This document shows positions 1-12,828 of a stretch of DNA of 64,000 bases, one piece after another. The notes under the pieces were generated by a model. The model was not told the DNA's origin. It searched no databases and saw only the letters and a list, made by a program, of their open reading frames with translations. Location: contig JANVCC010000030.1 of assembly GCA_025345505.1 (NCBI GenBank), positions 9,992,592-10,056,591 of the forward strand, written 5' to 3'. This DNA is from Todiramphus chloris collaris (Eukaryota; Chordata; Aves; Coraciiformes; Alcedinidae). Numbering within the stretch: position 1 is the first letter of the stretch; each line of letters opens with the position of its first letter. A program made the position numbers and the translations under genes.

Positions 1-488
1 CTTAGGCGTCAGTTATCTGTGGCTTGTGAACCAAGTCTTGCTTTGTCATAGAAGGAAATTTTTTTGCTGGCTCAAGGTTGGGAATTTTATGATGGGCTGT
101 GTTTGCTTTAATGAATTTAAACTGGCTTCATTTGGTTGGCTTTTGGAGTCACTGCATATGGGGAGAGCAGTAAGGCTTTGGTTGTGTGGACTTCTGTGGT
201 CTCTTTCCTTTCTGACCCAGGGAAACTACACAATATGGGTACTTGCTTACGACTTGGTTGTTGAAGTTATCAATAGCAGCATTATTCATACCCAGATCTG
301 TATTATGGTGGGATCTACAGAGGTCAAGGATGTAAGACTTCCTTGAGATTGGAAAGCAGCCCAGGGTGAAAACGGTACATGTATTGTATGTGCTTCACAG
401 GGTGGAATCACAAGCATACGAGACGTATATCTTGCAAAATCTGTTCCCATCTGATAGGTATCTGAAGTGACATCTAAGCACTACATCT
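1..488. other. Intergenic, no feature recognised
   Basis: There is no coding signature on either strand and no repeat that I can name. The 106-codon frame at 26-346 is unlike any known protein. Confidence 0.6.
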
Positions 489-985
489 TGTTATGGTTTA
501 ACCCAACAGGCAGCTGACCATGCTCACTTCCTGCCCTGCACTGGGACTGGGGAGAGGACTGAGGGGCAGGGCAAAGAAAGAGCAAAATTTGTAGGTTGAA
601 ATAATACAGTTTAATAGGACAGAAAAGGAGTGGAATAACAATGGTAAAAGAATTAAAATATACAAAAACAAGTGATGCACAATGCAACTGCTCACCACTG
701 ACTGACTGATGCCTAGCCAGTTCCTGAGCAGTGGCCCCCAGCCAGCTTTCCCTCTGGTTTATGTACCGAGCATTACATCACACAGTATGGAGTGTCCCTT
801 TGGCCAGTTTGAGTCAGCTGTCCTGGCTTTGTCTCCTCCCGGTTTCTTGTGCCCTGCTCTGTCCCCCAGCCTCCTTGCTGGCAGGGCTGTATGGGAGGCT
901 GAAGAGCCCTTGACTTAGTGTAAACATGGCTTAGCAACAACTAAATCATCAGTATGTTATAAACATTATTTTTATCCTTAGAGGC
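489..985 (+). mobile_element. Truncated endogenous retrovirus LTR, family 1
   Basis: The segment starts TGTTATGGTTTAACCC, passes through an AT-rich stretch (ACAGTTTAATAGGAC), and then through GATGCACAATGCAACTGCTC and CAGTTTGAGTCAGCTGTCCT to TTAGCAACAACTAAATCATC and CATTATTTTTATCC. I recognise this order as a common neoavian LTR family. The expected 3-prime part ending in CCAGGACA is missing after about 985, so no target duplication can be read. It is non-coding; short open frames inside it are chance. Confidence 0.8.
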
Positions 986-1646
986 AAAAATGAGTAAACC
1001 CTGTGGGATGAGATTGGGCTTGGGAAATTACAGTGCTCCTGTATGAAGGAAAGCCAAAGGAGAGGCTTAGCAGACCAATAAAGGAAAAAGTCTGAGAGTG
1101 ACCCTTGGGAGAGCTAGGTGGAGCAGGTAAAGTAGGTAAGTTGAGCAGGTAAAAGAACAGAAAGCTGTGATTATAGGAAAGGGAGGAGACTTGGAGGATT
1201 ATGGCTTCCAGTTGTTTGGGGATGTGTTTTGTTGGTGTTTTTTTGGGGGGGTGGGGGTGAGGGTAATGCTGGTAGAAAGAAGTTGTCAAGAAAAGTAAAA
1301 GGCAAGAAGTGTTGAGCATTAAGTGCAGGGTGTCATGGAATTCCCTGTGGAGACAGAGGTCAGAGTTGGTTGTTAGAACTTAAAATGGACTAGGGGTCCA
1401 GAGTGAAGGACGGGATCAAGTCATAAAGAGAAAACGCAATGGGAAGAGAGATGGCTGAGAGCAGCCAGTTCATCAACAGTGATGGGTTGGGAGCTGTGGA
1501 GGTGCTAAATAAGGGATATGAAGGAACCTGGAAAGCGATGCTGAGAGAATGCCTGCTCCATGAGTAGTTTTCCATGGAACTTGAGACACCTTGGAGGATC
1601 AAAGCACTCTTCTTGGCTGTCTTGGCCAGCATTAAGTTTAGGTGGT
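986..1646. other. Intergenic between two LTRs
   Basis: Purine-rich unique sequence with short G-runs near 1245. No exon is recognised, and there is no retroviral gag, pol or env sequence, so the two LTRs are not a pair from one provirus. Confidence 0.6.
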
Positions 1647-2422
1647 TGTCATGGTTTAGTCAGGGTGGCCACTTAGACCTGTAACAAATGCTCTCTGTTA
1701 TGACTCCTCCCTCCCCAAAGGGGAAGAGAAAGGGAATAAGGGAGAGAGACTTAGCAATTAGAAAAGGGATCTAGAACAGCCTTAATGAAAATAATAATAA
1801 TAATGAAAATGGAATATATGCAGATATATACAAAACCAGTATTGAACCCAACCCCCCCAGTGGCAATTACATCACCATCACCACTGATGCTGTGGAGCAG
1901 GCACCGGGAGAGTCCCAGACTGGGCCCAGCAGCAGACAGGAGCTGTGTTCAGGAGCTGGATGCTGATACTGGATTCAGGAACACACCGACGGGGATCGAA
2001 GGCAGAACGGACAGAGTCCTCCTTGGGTGCTCTAAGGAACCGAAAGAGGACCTGAGCCAAGCCAAGCAAAGCTGTCCAAGAAGGGAGAAGAGCCACAGTC
2101 CCTTCGGATCCCTCAGCCTTATACCAAATAGGATGTATATGGGATGTAATCCCTTGTTGGCCAGTTTGGGATCACCTGTCCTGGCTGCTCCTCCCTGCAG
2201 CTGTGGCATTTCACTTTTCTGCACCCCCAGTGTGGTGCACAGGAGCCTTGGTCTGTATATCAATCTTTGGTAGTAACTCTAAACATGGGGTGTTAGCACT
2301 GCCAGAAGCAGCCACTGCCTGGGAAATGTGCTGCTGACTTCAGACAGTGCAGGCAGTGAGAACTGAGCTGAGAAGGAAAACCACTGAACAGAATTAGTTC
2401 TGGTCTCACTCAGACCAGGACA
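1647..2422 (+). mobile_element. Solo LTR, family 2, copy A
   Basis: It runs from TGTCATGGTTTAG to ACTCAGACCAGGACA, with the TG...CA ends of a retroviral LTR, 776 bp. It aligns end to end with the copy at 12829-13637. The flanks GTGGT (1642-1646) and GTTGT (2423-2427) differ at one base, consistent with a decayed 5-bp target duplication. No primer-binding site or internal viral sequence follows, so this is a solo LTR left by recombination. An AATAAT microsatellite (1791-1806) lies inside. Confidence 0.85.
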
Positions 2423-4085
2423 GTTGTCCTCTGTCTCCAGGTTTTCAGCAAAGGGCGAGGCTGGTGTGGCAAAAGTTGGTGCATGTGAAGATAGTGCTGT
2501 TCGTTTCTACTAGAGGTGACCTTGTTTTACTGAAGTTTATTTACATGAGTTTGCCACTAAGAATCGGCACCCCACCCCAAAGTGTGTGTTTGACAAGCCT
2601 TTGTCCTAGGAGTTGCGAGAAGATTTTCAGCTCTTTGGAAAGGCAGGCGTGGTGTGCTCTCAGCTGTGTGTGTGGAAAGGGCTTGAGACAGCTGCTGCTT
2701 TTCAGAAGATGTGGAAGTATTGTTGAGACTGTGGAATTTATGTAAGGGTGTTTAGGTTTGAGTATTTTTATGCTAGCTGATGGATGCAAATTATTTTGAA
2801 GAAAAGGAGGATTAGAGGAAAAGAAAGTCCTCTGAAGAGAGTGGTATGAGTGCATCAACCATGTATTGCCACACACGGGCGAGTATGTCCCTCACAGGCA
2901 AATCTGGGCACACAGGGCCATGTGCAAATTCTTCTGCAGTTCGCTCCCGTGGTGCCCGCTCCGAAATGCTCACCTTCCAAAGTAGGCAAATCCATACATT
3001 TGTGTCACACACAGATAGGAACGCTGGGGTGAAACCTCACTGACGCAGATGAGAGTGAACATGCGTGACGGGCGTTGGTACACACCTTGCAGAGTGTCTG
3101 GGAAGCAGCCCTTGGTGTGTTTTCTTGCTAGGACAGGTGGTTGGGGTTTTTTGGTTGTTTTTGTTTTGTTGTGTGTTGTGTTTCAGTGTGGCATGTGACT
3201 TGTGCAGGTGATCTGTGACCAAGAGATTGTGCGCGTTCAAGGCTGTGTTAACTCAGCTTAAGTTTGTCAGGTGAACTGCTCTTGTTAGTGCAGGATGCAA
3301 GGAGAGTCCAGCCGTAGCCTTGGATCTCAGCACAGGCATTTTAGTGAGAAGCCGTTGAAAGAAATCTGAAAAGCAGGCTGCCTCCTGAGGCTAGCAGCCT
3401 GCTGAGAACTGCTGTGGGTGAGGTTTGATCCACATAGCTTACAGGAGCCACAGAGTGCCTGATAAGGAGCCAATCTGGCAGCTGAAACCTGCAGTGCTGC
3501 TGCTGAGGGAGCGAAGCTCTTACACCCTTGCACATCCAGGTTCTTAAAACCAGATAAGGACATTCCTGCGGCCAATTGTGCACTCCACGTGGTGATGCTT
3601 TTGGTAATTGCTGCTTCCTCTCTGGTAAGGATGTGGAGAACGTATCTTCTCTCCGGGGTTCCGCCTTGCAAATATCAGATTGAAATGGCATTAGAGGGAG
3701 GGAATATTTTGGGGGCAAAGGGAACATGCTTTATTTGTGATGGCTTATCTCATTCCTGTAAGGAGTGAACCTTGCTTATCCTGACCTCTTGCCTTGGAGC
3801 AACTTCTCATGTATAGTGCTGCTAAGCACTTGGTAAGTGTTGCTTATTTGATAAAAAGAAGAGTCTCGCATTACCATGCAGTAGCTGTGTGATGGAAGGT
3901 AAGATTGGATTGTAAGATTCAGTGGATTTTGGAGTCCATTATTGGCCTGATTGGGGGTGGGTACATTAGGCTTAGGACTTGGGAAAGCTTGGTGTGCGTT
4001 CTCACATGCTGGCTTGTATTGCCATCCTACTGCACCAACTGAATGCTCCTTTCATTGCGCTCTCACGTTTGAGCCATCTGCTATC
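2423..4085. other. Intergenic, no gene recognised
   Basis: A T/G-rich low-complexity tract lies at 3139-3184. The remainder is unique sequence with only short chance frames. Confidence 0.6.
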
Positions 4086-4225
4086 ACAGAACGGTAGGGG
4101 TTGAAAGGGACCTCTAGTCATCTAGTCCAACCCAGCTGCTAGATTAGGTTTGCCTAGAGCAGGTTGCACAAGAACACATCCAGATGGGTTTTGAAAGTCT
4201 CCAGAGACTGCCGAGCTTCCCTTGT
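4086..4225 (-). mobile_element. CR1 LINE 3-prime fragment
   Basis: In reverse orientation this shows the CR1 tail: AAAGGGACCTCTAGTCATCT followed by AGTCCAACCCAGCTGC and AACACATCCAGATGGGTTTT. It is the 5-prime-truncated end of a CR1 non-LTR retrotransposon. The 3-prime octamer repeats are worn. Confidence 0.85.
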
Positions 4226-6534
4226 CTGGAAAAGGTAGTAACATTACTTCTGTCTCCTTTTTCATGGCACAGAAACTGTTTCAGTTGCATAAACGAGCCT
4301 GGCTTACTAACTGTAGGGCCAGCTCTCGCTCCAAGTCTGATGCTCCAGATAGCAGGTCCCCTTTCAAGGCTGCATGGCAGCTGAAGCAGCCAGACATATC
4401 AGCTTTACAAAAGCTTCAAATAAAAACAGTTTTCCACTAAGAAAGCCAAGAAATATGCAAAGTAACTACCTCAAGTGTATTTCTGATTCGGCTGTCAGCT
4501 TCTGCGCATTCCTAGGGTGGGAGAGGCTGGATGCATCAAATAACCCTGTTTCTTCTCCCTCCTGCTCACCAGCCTTTTCAGCTCAGTTTCATCTGCAGTT
4601 TGAGCTTCCACCTTGTTTTCTCCTGCTCAAACAAGATGCACTTCATTTTAGTTTATTCTAGTTTTTTTGCTTAGTAAGTTGTAGATCTGCCCCTTCTGTT
4701 GTTTCCTGTTGTGTTACTGTCCACTAGGCTTTTGACAAGATGAGCTGGGTTATCTCTGGGAGTAACCTGCCAGGATCCAAGAACTCTTTCTGTGCCTTGG
4801 ACCCTTGCAGAGCCAAAACACATGCAAGCAACCAGAAACCCTGGCACTGGCAGCAAGCAGTCCCCAGTCTGAGACCATGGGCTCGTTAATGAGACAGGAT
4901 TCATCTTGCTGAAACTGTACTTTGTAAGAGAAAGACCTATGCAGTGCTGTTCATTTCATCCTGTAGACACCAGTTACAATGGCTTGGACCTACGTCCTGG
5001 TGCGTGTGCACACCTATGTCCAGAGACATGCTGCAGCTGTGGTGGGGATATACATGGTAGCTTCCTATCACCTCACCTGGTGGAAGTCTGCTCTCTGCAG
5101 CCACGTGCCCTGTGTCCCATCCTGTCCTCCAGCAGGAGACCTTGTTTCTGATGGAATCCACCTTGCTTATGCACACAAGAATGGCTCCACTTGCTCTTAA
5201 GGTAGCCTCTTCAGACTGCGGAGAAAGCTCCCTCACATTTTTGTAGCCTCTTGGCATGCAAGTCAGGGGTTCCCTCTGATCTGGCAGCTGATAACTGCAG
5301 AAGCATGGAGCTGTTCAGCCTGCCTGGGAGAGACCTGCAGGAGAATCTGGCCACTTAGGCATTGTCTCTTGGAGCTGTCCAACACCTTCAAAAGAAGCAT
5401 TTTCAGTACTTTTTTTTTTTTAAACTAAGTTTTGTGCAGATCCCAGGCTTGCTTGAACAATAAAAGCTCATCACTCAGGTGAAGGTTAGGAGAGGAGGCT
5501 CCAATATGTGTGGTGCTTCAGCCTCTGGAATAGATTGAAAGAAGGCTGGAAGCTGAAGCCCTGGGTGCTGAGTGCATTTCTGCTGCAAAGCTTGGGTGAA
5601 AGCAAGTAGGAATCTCTTCTGGATGTGCATGAGATGTGATAGCCTGTGCAGAATGCAAACTGAGAGCTGTAACTACCATGTAAAAGCTGTCTTCAAGCTT
5701 ACCTCATCACAGAGGTTCTGCTTAGGGCTGCTCAGCTGCCTGCCTAGACCCTCTGTCTCACACCTGTCTGGGCAGCCTCAGTCTAATGCTGCTGTGAGCA
5801 TTTCTTGGTTCTTCATGTCCCCTTGCCTTTAGAGAAGCAGGCTATCCCTCAGCAATGGCCTTCCCCTCAACCAAAATGGAGCTGAGTTGATGAGACTTTA
5901 AGTAACTTTTCTCCACACAACCAAATGTTTTTGAGCTAAGAGAAACCCACAGATCAGGAAAGCGCTATGCTGGGGATGATTCATGCTCTAGGAGAAAAAG
6001 TAAACAAATTCTGTGCTCAGTGATGCCAATAGGACAGATGTTGGCAGCACCTCCCAGGAAATGCTGAGGAACAGATTGGTAGTGTTTGATTGAAACAGGG
6101 CTTAAAGGAATAGGGAAGTGAACAGATGAAACGTGTCTTTGCAGAAGTGTCTTAGGAGTGAGGCTGGAGGTGGAGAGACAGCAAGCTGGCTGTGACTGAG
6201 AATATTGATACAATGGGCATAGGAGAAGCGTGGTACATGAGCAGGAAGATAATCAAATAGCAGTTGACAACAAGTATGTTGACCTGACGGGGGACAGGGG
6301 GCTTCAGTCTTTTGTGTTGGGTAAATATCATGTTTGGACTCTTTGATGCATAAATGCCTCTTTTCTTGGAGCAGCTGGACAGGACACCCCCCAAAAAGAA
6401 AACAATTCGCCTCAGTCCTGGGTGTTGCACAAGACAAGCTGTAAAATTGATGGAGAGTTATTCTGTACCAGTGACCGAACTGTGTTTAGTTCTGCAGTCC
6501 TCACTGGTGCAGTAAATGCAAGAGAGCAAAGTTT

Positions 6535-6657
6535 GGGGGGGGGGGGCAAGGGAACAACCCACAAGAAAATCCCCCAATTAAAAAAAAAAAAACCCAAAAT
6601 AACCCAGCATTTAATTTTGAAGAGGGAAATGTGTTAAAAAAAAAAAAAAAAAAAAAA
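6535..6657. repeat. G12 run, A-rich stretch and A22 run
   Basis: Twelve G residues (6535-6546) are followed by a 12-base A tract near 6580 and 22 A residues at 6636-6657. The long A run could mark the tail of an old retroposed sequence on the + strand, but no source element is recognisable before it. Confidence 0.8.
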
Positions 6658-9513
6658 GAAAGTTTTGGTTGTCAAAAGGGTAACATGCTCTGAGGTTCTG
6701 CCTGTGGGACTTCGTTCCTGGTTTGAATGCTGGCTGGAGGGCTAAAATCCAAGCTTTAAATGTCCTCTTTCTGCTGGAAGAGACTTACTTGTCAACAGAT
6801 AAAAGCACATGGGAGATATTCCTGAGGCTTAGGGGTAGATCGTGCTGCTGTGTGGACATTGCTGCTGGAGTGGCATGAGGAGTCCTCAGTGGTGGTGTGC
6901 CACGAAGGTCAGGCCATGGCAGCGTGGAGAGTGGGCAGAGCACGGGTGGAGAGCACTGAGAAGCAGCTGAGCCCTTTGCCCTGAACCTGGAGCATCTGCA
7001 GCCGGGAAGTGCAGGCAGGAGGGGGAGGCAGGACTGCTGCCTGCCTGGGAGGAGAGTGCAGCACAGCTCTGGATAGCAGCACCCCTTTTTTCCACTCTTG
7101 TAAAGTTCATGTTATTTGTGTGATTCATTGTGCTGGAGATGTCTGCTTTGTAAGGCCGAAGAGAGGGTTATGGCCTGATTAAATAGTGCTAGGTTTACTT
7201 CCACTTGCTTTAAACTTCCAGTTTAAAGAGAAGTATTTTGAGTAGGAATAAAGTGCCTGGCAGCTGATGGATAAGCTGTTTTTGTGTTGCAGTAGTCAGG
7301 CTCCTAAGAAGCAGCAATTGCTAAGGGAAAAGTTGTGTCAAAATGATTTTTTAAAATTATTGTTATTTTACATAATAAAGAGGAGATAAATTTTTGTCTG
7401 AGGCTGCCTTGATGAAGAGTTTGTAGGAGCAGGAAGGAATGGTGGAGTAGCAAAGCAGCATGGTCCATATAACCAAAGTCTAAAGGCGAAGCTGGCGTAG
7501 TGAAGTGCATCAGCAATAAAATTGCTACTCAGGGAGGGCTGGTAGTAGAGATCTCCATGTCTGCTATAGCCAAACTGGGCAGAGGAGCTAAAATTAGCTA
7601 ACCTGTGATTCAGAGAGCTAGATTCATTTAGCATCTCTGCTCCACGCTTCTGCCACATCAAATAGCATGCTCAAACTTTCCAGACCTTGATTGCCCCTTT
7701 CAGAAAGTGCTGGCCTCTGTCCCAGGTTTGTTGTGCAAAGGGAAAAAAGAATCATGCTGGTAGTTGCTCACAGCTTCTAATCAGGTAGAGCTGTCAGTCA
7801 GTTGCTGATAGTGCAGGGGAAGTAAAACATACCAAAAGGGAATTGCTGACAGCTTCTTTGGGACTGGTGGGAGAGGGGAAAAGGGTACTGCATCTCCAAG
7901 TGACCTGTCCGTAGGGTGCCATCATACTTGCTTCTGAAACAAAGGAGTCTGTTATTAAAGGGACTGAGGAGACAGACCATTGGTCTTGTACTCTTTTAAC
8001 AACATACTGGGATGATGAAAACCCAGCTAAAAACTTGTAGTAAAACTGTTTTCGTCTGAGTTCATCCTCTCTCCAGGCAGGATGATGCTGGCAGCCAAGT
8101 TATGGGTTCAGCTGGTCTCAGAAAACGCCATTTGTAGCCTGTATGGTGGTGGCAGCTTGGGCGTGAATCGGGGCCAGCTCCATCTGCAATGGTGCTTTCA
8201 TTTAGTGTCAGTGTGTCCAACAGAAATCACAGCTGCCTCTAGCTGTTGTTCTTGGGGACCAAGTTAAACAACAGGCTACTTCAGGTCAGTCACTTCTCCT
8301 TCTCCAGTGTTATTTTAAATGGGGATATCTCAGTCCTATCTTTGGAGGCTGTTCCTAGCTTTGTTTTGGCAGTGTTGGGCTAGAACGAAGTATGTGGGTT
8401 CTGGGAAAAGTTGTGAATTCCAGCTCTGCTCACCATTTGAGGAAAACAATATTATTGTACGTCAGAGCCAATTCTGGGTTTCTGCGGGGAGTTCTTGTGC
8501 CTGAGGGAATCTGTAGTGATGCGTGCTTGACTTCTCTGTACTGTTGCAGCTTGGGATGCTGTTGGCTCCTACGCAGCCTCTCGCTCTGTGGTGCCAACTT
8601 TGCAGAGCGTCTGACTGTGCACACAACTTGAGTCTTGGCTTTTCGGTTGCAATCTCTAAAGACTCTCAGCCAGAAAGGCTAAATTGGGAGCAATGTGAAT
8701 ACTTCTTCCTAGGAACAGGGGGACTTCCTTGGGTCAGAACAAACTGCCTTCATGTAATGTCACAGATTGTAAGACACATGTTTGCTTAGCTGGAGAGATG
8801 GTCCTAGCCTGAGCTCTCCTTCCAGTTGTGACAAGGGATGTATCTTCTGCATGAATCTGGATATTAATTCAGCAGTTGTGCTGGTGGGGCTGCTTGTTTT
8901 CCACCCTCCCAGTGAGGATTATGCCAGCTCACCTTTTCAGGTGCTTTGATGAGCCCCCTGGAATATCTTCCTTTTGGCTTTGGTGATTAAATTGTATCAA
9001 CCCTACCAGGATATGCAAGGAATCTTAGCAAAAGAGTGAGCTGATTCTTCTGGGAGAACTTGATGATAATTTGCCTTTCCAGTTTGACCTATTACAGTTT
9101 TGGTATTTGTCTTGGGCAAATGTTGAAGCTAAGGCTGTTGTTTTGCTCCTTGCATTAACTTAACTTACCAAATGCAATCAATTCCCTTGTATGTTAAAAA
9201 TTACTGCCCAGGTTAAAGAATTCAGAACAGCCATAGTGGAGACGGATCAAGGTTCCTGGTCTTCACCCCAACCGTGCTCAAACCAGGTGCATGGAGAGGA
9301 GGAAGAGCAGCGCGGGCTTGTGCAACGCATCTTTTTGAGTCCTTTTGCAGCCTCCAGCCCTTTCCAGCCTGGATGGTTTTCCAAGTCGAGTGACACTTTA
9401 GTTTGGACAAGAGAGATATGTCTTAATAGTCTTCCCTTGAAACCCTGTGGGTGTTTAAAATCCCTAGTGTCCAGCAGAGCAAAAAGCTCTGCAGCTCAGC
9501 TGTTGTGTGAGGG

Positions 9514-9605
9514 GTGTTTTTTTGGTTTGCTTTGTTTTTTGTTTGTTTGGGGTTTGTTTGCTTGTTTTTGTGTGTTTTTTTTTGTGCGTGTGTGTTCTTT
9601 TTTGC
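9514..9605 (+). repeat. T/G-rich low-complexity tract
   Basis: An irregular (TTTG)n/(TG)n tract of about 90 bp. It produces long open frames on both strands, rich in F/C or K/N/Q, which have no coding meaning. Confidence 0.9.
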
Positions 9606-11267
9606 CCAAACCTGTGTTCTCATCTCCTTTGATGCTGTGGGGTGGTTGTATCAGAGGAGGCTGTGAACGGTCCCCTCTAGAGTGTGAAGAGCTCTGGGTA
9701 TTCCCTGTTTTACGAGGACCAGGGGGCTGTACATGTGCACACAATTCCTGGTGCAGGTAAATTGTGGATATACCTAGCATTGTAACGAAACTTGTCTTGT
9801 TTTCCCCCTCTGATCCTTTTTGCATAACACCTCACACGCTGTTTCCTTCTAAGGAGTAAGGTGATGTTTTCGTGGAGCATTGGAACTACACGTAAGTCTT
9901 CAGGGATAAATTAAAATGCTGTTTCTAACGCCTGGTTGCAAAGCTGCATGAGGATTGCCCTTTTTCCTTGTGTAACACTCGGGTAATGAGGAGTGCATCT
10001 CAGCATGAACAATTGTCTATACTGGAAAGCTTAAGTATGACTCCCAAACAAGTTTTAAAAACCCATCACTTTTAACAGTAATAATAATAAAAAGCTTAAG
10101 GACCATGGTTGTACATGCAGAGCTCTTAGTTTTGCTACAAGAAGGGACTTGCAGATATTGTCTCTGAGTCTACAGAACACAACTCTTTCAACATTCCTTT
10201 GTTCCTTTGAATAGCAAGAGCCATTCTGGGTGTGTTTCTCTAATCTAGAAATCTCTGAGCTTTAAGGAAAAAAATTAAGTTAATTAAAACAATTTTTACA
10301 TGTAGTCTGATGTGATGTTTCCGAGTGTGGTACCAGACTATGTGGCTGGCTACAAAACCCTTAATTTCTGTCCTTAAGATGACTAAAAAAGCAGAAATCT
10401 TTTTACCATTATCCTCTCCCTAAATATCTGGTTAATTTGGATTACAGCAGTTTGAAACTCTGGTGTTTAGCTTTCAGTGGATTAATATCCTATTTCTCAG
10501 CATGCCTGCTCAGTAGATGCTGAATCCCAGCGGGGAAATTTGGAACCATAGGAAGGAGAGGTGGGTGGGAAAGAGCATTAAGCAGTTGTCCCTCCCATGA
10601 ATATATTTCCTCTTTACAAGTCGTTGATGAGGTGCCACATAGTTGCAGGAAGCGTGAGTGCTGCCACTTCTTTTTTATCTTGTTCCTGTGTCCTGACAAA
10701 GTTCATCTGACATCAATTGGCAGCAGGTTTGTGTTTTCCTTCAGCTCTCAGGAGCAGAAACTGTTCTTCCTCTTGCTCTGCTGGAGTTGGTGAAGACATG
10801 TCTCCAGCTGGCCTGGGTGGTTGGACCTCCATAGTTTAGCAATGGTGTGGAGCAGGCTGTACATCTTGTCCTGTGCCTTGTGCAGACCCCAGGCTCCCTG
10901 ACTCTGATGGTCAAAACTCTGTGGCAGGAGCACGCCCGAAGCTGGTGTTTGGCTGGAACATGCACACCACCTCCTCATGTTCATCCTGGCTGGCCTGGCC
11001 CAGGCAGAAACCTACTGCTTGTTCCTCAGCCAGGAGCAGCATCTCCTTTTACCACTTTAAAAGTCAATTTAGGCTTCTTTCATCTGACATGGATGCCTGG
11101 CAGGTCTCTGTAGCTCAGAAACCTGATGATTTCCTGGTTCTCCTGCCCCTGTGTGGTCAGGTCACTCCAGGGTCAGAGCCAAGGTTTGGTGAACTGCTGT
11201 TACTGCCTGTGACAGCCAACCACAGCTTCAGTGTCAGCTCTGTGAAAAGCCGAAGGGAAGCTAGAAG

Positions 11268-11375
11268 TGCTTAGGGATATGGTTTAGTTAAGTTCTTGTC
11301 AGTGTTAGGTTGGACTAGTGATTGGACTAGATGATCTTAAAAGTCTTTTCCAATCTAGGAAATTCTGTGACACAA
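11268..11375 (+). mobile_element. CR1 LINE 3-prime fragment
   Basis: It contains TTAGGGATATGGTTTAGT, then GGTTGGACTAGTGATTGGAC, AGATGATCTTAAAAGTCTTT, TCCAATCT and ATTCTGTGA, the sense-strand CR1 terminus. It is about 100 bp long and 5-prime truncated. The duplicated GGACTAG reflects a small internal duplication. Confidence 0.85.
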
Positions 11376-12828
11376 AGCATAGAATTGCCAAATGATGCAT
11401 TTCTTCAAATAGGCTTTCTTAAAACTCCTGAGCCCTGGAGTCCTGTTCTTATGTGAATGTCTTGTCCAAGTACTACAGCAAGTTTCTAGCCCTGAAGAAA
11501 TGGAAACTGGGATGCCAATGGGCTCTAACAGAAGCGACATCTTAATTTCACCCTGGCATAAAAAGCCTTTAATAACCCTTTTTTCCATGTTGAAGGTTTT
11601 TAGTCACGCATGGAGTAGATGCTGGTAAAGCGTAAATCCTGAAGCATCGCCCCAGTTGCTTGGACAGCACTAGCAGAGGAAATCAGGAAATGTTGCTGCT
11701 CAGTGTTTGACTGCAAAAATACTGTAATTTTTTTAATAACGTTTGGTGGAGGAAGTGGTTTTAAGTGTTGATTAATTGCTGATTAATTGCTCAGACTTTT
11801 TTTTGAGTCTTGAACACTTTAACTTCACAATCTCAAGTTTTCATTCTCTCCCCATACACAATGCTTGCTCAGGTCACTCACTTTGTTCAGCTGGTCTGTC
11901 TGTCTGTCGCAAAACCCCCCAGCCTGTCCAGGACCTGCAAGGTGCAACAAAAAAGCTGCAAAGCCGTGTCTGCGTGTGTCCCTGCCTGCAGCGGGCCATG
12001 CTTATCCTTGGGGGTGGCTTGTCCTGGGGCTTTCCCCTCAGAGGATTTCTGCTGTCAGAATAGGCTTGGAGCTACACTGAGTTCCTCCTTTGAAAAATCC
12101 ACCACTGAGATGCTTCAGGCTTGCTGTGCTGCTACTGGTGAGGACCAAGCTGAGACCGTGCCATGGGAAATGGATGCCCTGGAGCAAAGCCCTTCAGAGA
12201 ATCCCCAGCTGTGCCTGGGATTGTGGGCTGGTAATGCTCCAAGTGGTCCCTAAAGGTAAATGAGGGGGGAAGAGGCTGGACAGGGTTCCCTTTTCTCCCA
12301 CCCCACCTTGAAGCATGTTACCTGGCAAGGGGACACAGCAAGGTGCTGGTATGCACAGCCCCCACCTATGAGTCCTGTTGGGCTGATGGGACACGGTGCA
12401 AAGCGATGTCTCGTCTCCCTGACCCTGTGAATCCTCTGCAAGATTTGTCTGTGGGCATCCTGCATCCTGGGATTTGCTTTATTAGAGATCTTTAGGGCAA
12501 ATTATTTTGTAACTGAGTCATGCAAAGCATTCAAATGAGTTGTAAAAGTTTTTTGCCTGTGTGGGCCCTTGGATCCCCCACACGCCAAAGAAATCCAAAA
12601 TTTTCCAAGCCCCCTGGCTGTACTTTGGGGAGGGCAGGAGCAGGGGCTGCCCAAGTCCTTGTGCTCCCCTGGGGCCACACATGGACTGCATCCTGGTCCT
12701 GTTGCAGAGGGTTTCATGCCACCAAAGGCACGTGAGCTTGCTTGACATCTTCAGAATTTGCTTCCCCTTTGCAGTTTGTGCCCAGCAGCCATCTATGGGT
12801 GGCGAGTGCCAGCCTGGCAGGCCCCAGC
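11376..12828. other. Intergenic, no gene recognised
   Basis: Unique sequence, including a short TGTC tetramer run near 11896-11907. Open frames of 95-147 codons at 11776-12253 overlap in two frames and match nothing I know. Confidence 0.55.

Larger units (their letters stand above)
4226..11267. other. Intergenic, mostly unique sequence
   Basis: It holds only the homopolymers and the T/G tract listed separately, and a T12 run at 5410-5421. Frames up to 189 codons occur (9191-9760) but cross low-complexity DNA. No exon with a credible splice context and known family was found. Confidence 0.55.

Noticed and set aside
9191-9760. 189-codon + strand open frame
   Set aside because: It crosses a T/G low-complexity tract (9514-9605), which produces F/C/V runs; there is no domain, no splice context and an overlapping open frame on the minus strand.
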